15,617 nt of DNA from JAWVYT01 sp964605205 (GTDB taxonomy: Bacteria; Gemmatimonadota; Gemmatimonadetes; Longimicrobiales; RSA9): contig CAZSBL010000079.1 in NCBI GenBank assembly GCA_964605205.1, positions 1 through 15,617 on the forward strand, written 5' to 3'. Positions 13,594 through 15,617 of the stretch are shown one piece after another (the first letter of the stretch is position 1; each line of letters opens with the position of its first letter). The position numbers and the translations under genes were made by a program. The notes under the pieces were generated by a model. It ran no database searches and was not told where the DNA came from. It saw only the letters and a list, made by a program, of their open reading frames with translations.

Positions 13594-13630
13594 TGTCGCT
13601 GCAACCGGACGTTCACCTACAGCGACAGGG
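13594..13630 (+). promoter_or_regulatory. Predicted translational expression platform of the TPP riboswitch
   Basis: TGTCGCTG (13594-13601) pairs perfectly with CAGCGACA (13620-13627), placing the neighbouring Shine-Dalgarno-like AGGG (13627-13630, 7 bases before ATG) at the foot of a hairpin. The nine bases GCGACAGGG occur both at 13501-13509, as the 5' strand of aptamer P1, and at 13622-13630. TGTCGC can therefore pair with either copy, giving a simple switch between an open and a sequestered ribosome site. This mechanism is inferred from complementarity only. Confidence 0.6.
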
Positions 13631-13637
13631 TCCACCG

Positions 13638-14300
13638 ATGAGCTTCACCGAGCAGCAGCTGGACCGCATCCGCCCCCTCTGGGACGCGATGCTCGACCAC
13701 CCGTTCCTGATCCAGACCCGGGACGGCGAGATCCCCCGGGAGACGTTCGCCAACTGGATGCAGCAGGACTACCTCTTCGTGGAGGCCGCCATCCCGTTCA
13801 TCGCGGCGCTGATCCCCCGGGGCCCGAAGGAGCACTGGGGGCCCCACGCCGACGTGATCAAGGCGTTCACCACCGAGCTCGGGCTCTTCGGGGAGCGGGC
13901 CGCCGAGGTGGGCGTCGATCTCCGGGCCGCCCCGCCGTCGTTCACCTGCCACGCCTACATCCAGTTCCTCATGGCCAGCGCCTACCGGCGGTCGTACGCC
14001 GAGGCGTACACCGTCCTCTACGCCGCGGAGAAGGCGTACCACGACTCGTGGAAGGTGGTGCGGGCCGGTCTCGACGCGTCGAGTCCCTGGTACCCGTTCG
14101 TCGAGAACTGGGCCGGCGAGGACTTCGCCAACTACGTGGCGTATCTGGAAGGCGAGCTGAACCGGCTGGCGGAGAAGGCCGGGCCCGCCGAGCTCGAGGG
14201 GATGGCCGAGCTGTTCGAGACCACCACGAAGTACGAGATCGCGTTCTGGGAGATGGCGCTGACCGGCGGCGGCTGGCCGGGCGTTTCGGAGGAGGCCTGA
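13638..14300 (+). CDS. TenA family protein, Cys-less (TenA_E-type) thiamin-pyrimidine salvage hydrolase
   Basis: This 220-residue protein belongs to the TenA/thiaminase II family. LDHPFLIQTRDGEIP, NWMQQDYLFV with Asp44, CHAYIQFL with Tyr107 and KYEIAFWEMA with Glu205 match pyrimidine-pocket positions of TenA. The catalytic Cys of classical TenA (Cys135 in B. subtilis, in an LPCxW context) is replaced: the matching segment reads LYAAEKAY, with Ala130 then Glu131. That is the pattern of the TenA_E subgroup, whose plant members hydrolyse amino-HMP and N-formylamino-HMP during thiamin-breakdown salvage. It is the first gene after a TPP riboswitch and is followed three bases later by a Cys-containing TenA, so the two probably act on successive or different thiamin-degradation products. 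It is cytoplasmic, with no signal peptide. The subgroup call rests on motif reading, without a tree. Confidence 0.88.
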   Translation: MSFTEQQLDRIRPLWDAMLDHPFLIQTRDGEIPRETFANWMQQDYLFVEAAIPFIAALIPRGPKEHWGPHADVIKAFTTELGLFGERAAEVGVDLRAAPPSFTCHAYIQFLMASAYRRSYAEAYTVLYAAEKAYHDSWKVVRAGLDASSPWYPFVENWAGEDFANYVAYLEGELNRLAEKAGPAELEGMAELFETTTKYEIAFWEMALTGGGWPGVSEEA

Positions 14301-14303
14301 ATC

Positions 14304-14969
14304 GTGAGCTTTTCACAGGAGCTGTTCGACGCCGCGACCGACATCTGGGCGGCGCAGCTCGACCATCCGTTCGTGAAGGCGCTGGGGGACGGGTCGCTGG
14401 AGGAGGAGCGGTTCGCCCGCTGGGTCCGGCAGGACTACCTCTACCTCAAGGAGTTCGCCCGGATCTTCGCCTGGGCCACCGCCAAGGCCGAGCGGCTCGC
14501 CTCCATGGCCTGGTACGCGGCGGTGCTGGACCTGACGCTGAACACCGAGATGCAGCTGCACCGGGACTACGCCCAGCGGTTCGGGATCACCGAGGAGGAG
14601 CTGGAGGCCGAGCCCATGTGGCCCACCACCCGGGCGTACACCGATTTCCTGGTCCGCACCGCCGCCGATGGCGACATGACGGAGCTGCTCGCCGCGCTCC
14701 TCCCGTGCGCGTGGGGGTACTGTCATATCGGGCAGGAGCTGGCGAAGGCCGGCGTCCCCTCCGACCAGCGCTACGCCGACTGGATCGAGCAGTACGCCTC
14801 CGACGAGTTCGAGGAGGCCAAGGAGTGGCTCCGGGCCGAGCTGGATCGGCTGGTGGAGCACGCGGGGCCCGAGAAGCGGGCGGGGCTCAAGGAGATCTTC
14901 CTCCTGTCGAGCCGGTACGAGTACATGTTCTGGGAGATGTGCTGGAGGGGCCAGAAGTGGCCTGTTTAA
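14304..14969 (+). CDS. tenA: Aminopyrimidine aminohydrolase / thiaminase II (TenA, Cys-type)
   Basis: This 221-residue TenA starts at GTG 14304, with GGAGGAGG at 14288-14295 inside the end of the preceding gene and only 3 bases between the two genes. Active-site positions agree with B. subtilis TenA in order and number: Asp44 in RQDYLYLKEF, Tyr112 in TRAYTDFL, Cys135 in ALLPCAWGYCHIG, Tyr139, and Tyr164 in WIEQYASDEF. The distal Glu211 in SRYEYMFWEMCWRG also aligns. TenA hydrolyses 4-amino-5-aminomethyl-2-methylpyrimidine to HMP for thiamin re-synthesis. It is co-transcribed with the Cys-less paralogue under TPP control. No ThiD, ThiM or uptake gene is visible, so HMP kinase must be elsewhere. 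The C-terminus WRGQKWPV is family-normal. Its TAA overlaps the stop codon of the convergent recombinase. Confidence 0.93.
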   Translation: MSFSQELFDAATDIWAAQLDHPFVKALGDGSLEEERFARWVRQDYLYLKEFARIFAWATAKAERLASMAWYAAVLDLTLNTEMQLHRDYAQRFGITEEELEAEPMWPTTRAYTDFLVRTAADGDMTELLAALLPCAWGYCHIGQELAKAGVPSDQRYADWIEQYASDEFEEAKEWLRAELDRLVEHAGPEKRAGLKEIFLLSSRYEYMFWEMCWRGQKWPV

Positions 14970-15617
14970 AAGGGTTTACGGGATCGGCTATTTGACTGCG
15001 GGAAGATCTGCGGGAAAGTTCCGGCGTCCAGGTACTGAGGCGAACGGGCGATCCCGGCCGCCAGGTCCCTGGGATTGAGGTGGACGTAGGTGCCGACGAC
15101 CACGTCCACCGAGTCGCCGAGGATGTCGGCAACGACGCTCTTGCGGACCCCTGCCCGGATCAGGCTGGTGGCACAGGTGTGCCGGAGCGCGTGCATGGTG
15201 ATGCCTCCCGCGACCTTGCGGCCGTATTGGACCTCCGCCCTCTCGCAGAGGGACTCGAAGTCGGCGGTCAGGCTCCAGCGGCGCCACAGCTCGCCCGTCC
15301 GGGGATCCCGGAAGAGGTAGTCGCCCTCGCGGCACGGGTACAGGGCGAGGTAGCGTTCGATGGCGGCCCGAATCTCCGGCGGGTTCTCCGGAACGTAGAG
15401 CGTGCGGTATGAGTTCTTGGTCTTGGGCTTCCAACCGTCTTTGAGGCAGGAGTCACAGCCGCAGACGTCCGGATCTACCGGATGCGGCTGGATCTTCCAC
15501 TCCCACTGCTCCAGGTCGAGGTCCCGCCCCGGGCGGGTGTAAATGATCTCGGTCTGTCGGGAGCCTATGTGAAGAATGGGCACGAGATACGCGAACTGGT
15601 AGGGCTGTGCTGCGGGT
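14966..15617 (-). CDS. Tyrosine recombinase/integrase, C-terminal catalytic domain (5' end outside window)
   Basis: The frame is open from the window edge down to TAA at 14966-14968, so the N-terminal DNA-binding arm is not seen. The catalytic domain is readable. HIGSRQTEI carries the first Arg, KPKTKNSYRTLYVP the beta-hairpin Lys, and HALRHTCATSLIRAG the HxxR box. TYVHLNPRDL contains the nucleophilic Tyr. The usual LGH motif before the Tyr reads LGDSVDVVVGTY, so the sixth conserved position is Asp instead of His or Trp. Between the first Arg and the Lys is a cysteine cluster, VCGCDSCLKDG, which may bind zinc. Such enzymes integrate phages and mobile elements or resolve chromosomes. Its 3' end overlaps the tenA stop by 4 bases, so any mobile element would extend to the right of the window. 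An internal GTG at 15583 exists but would omit part of the catalytic domain. Confidence 0.88.
   Translation of the reverse strand, partial: PAAQPYQFAYLVPILHIGSRQTEIIYTRPGRDLDLEQWEWKIQPHPVDPDVCGCDSCLKDGWKPKTKNSYRTLYVPENPPEIRAAIERYLALYPCREGDYLFRDPRTGELWRRWSLTADFESLCERAEVQYGRKVAGGITMHALRHTCATSLIRAGVRKSVVADILGDSVDVVVGTYVHLNPRDLAAGIARSPQYLDAGTFPQIFPQSNSRSRKPF

Noticed and set aside
1..15617. CRISPR array
   Set aside because: No regularly spaced repeats with unique spacers are seen. The repeats present are palindromes or short tandem units.

Overview
The window is very GC-rich, with coding regions dense in GC third positions, frequent GTG starts and 4-base GTGA overlaps between operon genes. The gene mix is a DmsABC-type molybdoenzyme, a COX15-type heme A synthase, a Pcm/erythromycin-esterase fusion and a four-helix-bundle (23S IVP/S23 family) protein. 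My best guess is a heterotrophic, respiring, free-living bacterium of the Gemmatimonadota or a similar GC-rich lineage. That placement is an impression from gene style; no rRNA or marker gene is present. Exactly 100 Ns at 7021-7120 mark a scaffold gap, so the two halves may not be directly adjacent in the genome.

Left part (1-7020). The 3' part of an APC amino-acid permease is followed by a 290-base spacer with an octamer tandem repeat, then a PflX-like radical SAM protein (COG1313 type). Convergent to it is a small four-helix-bundle gene bracketed by two copies of a ~140-bp imperfect palindrome. Then comes a tightly overlapping dmsABC-like operon: a catalytic Mo-bisMGD subunit, a four-cluster ferredoxin subunit and a membrane anchor. 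The catalytic subunit has a visible Ser ligand but no Tat signal.

Middle part (7121-12843). A minus-strand fusion of protein-L-isoaspartate O-methyltransferase with an erythromycin-esterase-like domain is interrupted near its C-terminus by an in-frame TAG, close to the scaffold gap. Upstream of it lies a 5'-truncated S9 prolyl oligopeptidase remnant that ends close to a GC-rich palindrome. Next are a plus-strand class I SAM methyltransferase of a recognisable but functionally unassigned family, a minus-strand heme A synthase (ctaA/COX15) and a minus-strand metallo-beta-lactamase-fold hydrolase.

Right part (12844-15617). An EVE-domain protein is followed by a clear TPP (THI-box) riboswitch with its own promoter-like sequence and an apparent alternative-pairing expression platform. 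The riboswitch controls two tandem TenA genes. The first lacks the catalytic Cys (TenA_E type) and the second keeps it (TenA_C type), pointing to a thiamin-pyrimidine salvage operon. A tyrosine recombinase, incomplete at the window edge, converges on the second tenA and overlaps its stop codon.

The strongest candidates for something under-described are the palindrome-bracketed four-helix-bundle gene and the riboswitch-controlled TenA_E/TenA_C pair with its duplicated GCGACAGGG switch element. The Tat-less DmsABC operon is also worth a look.
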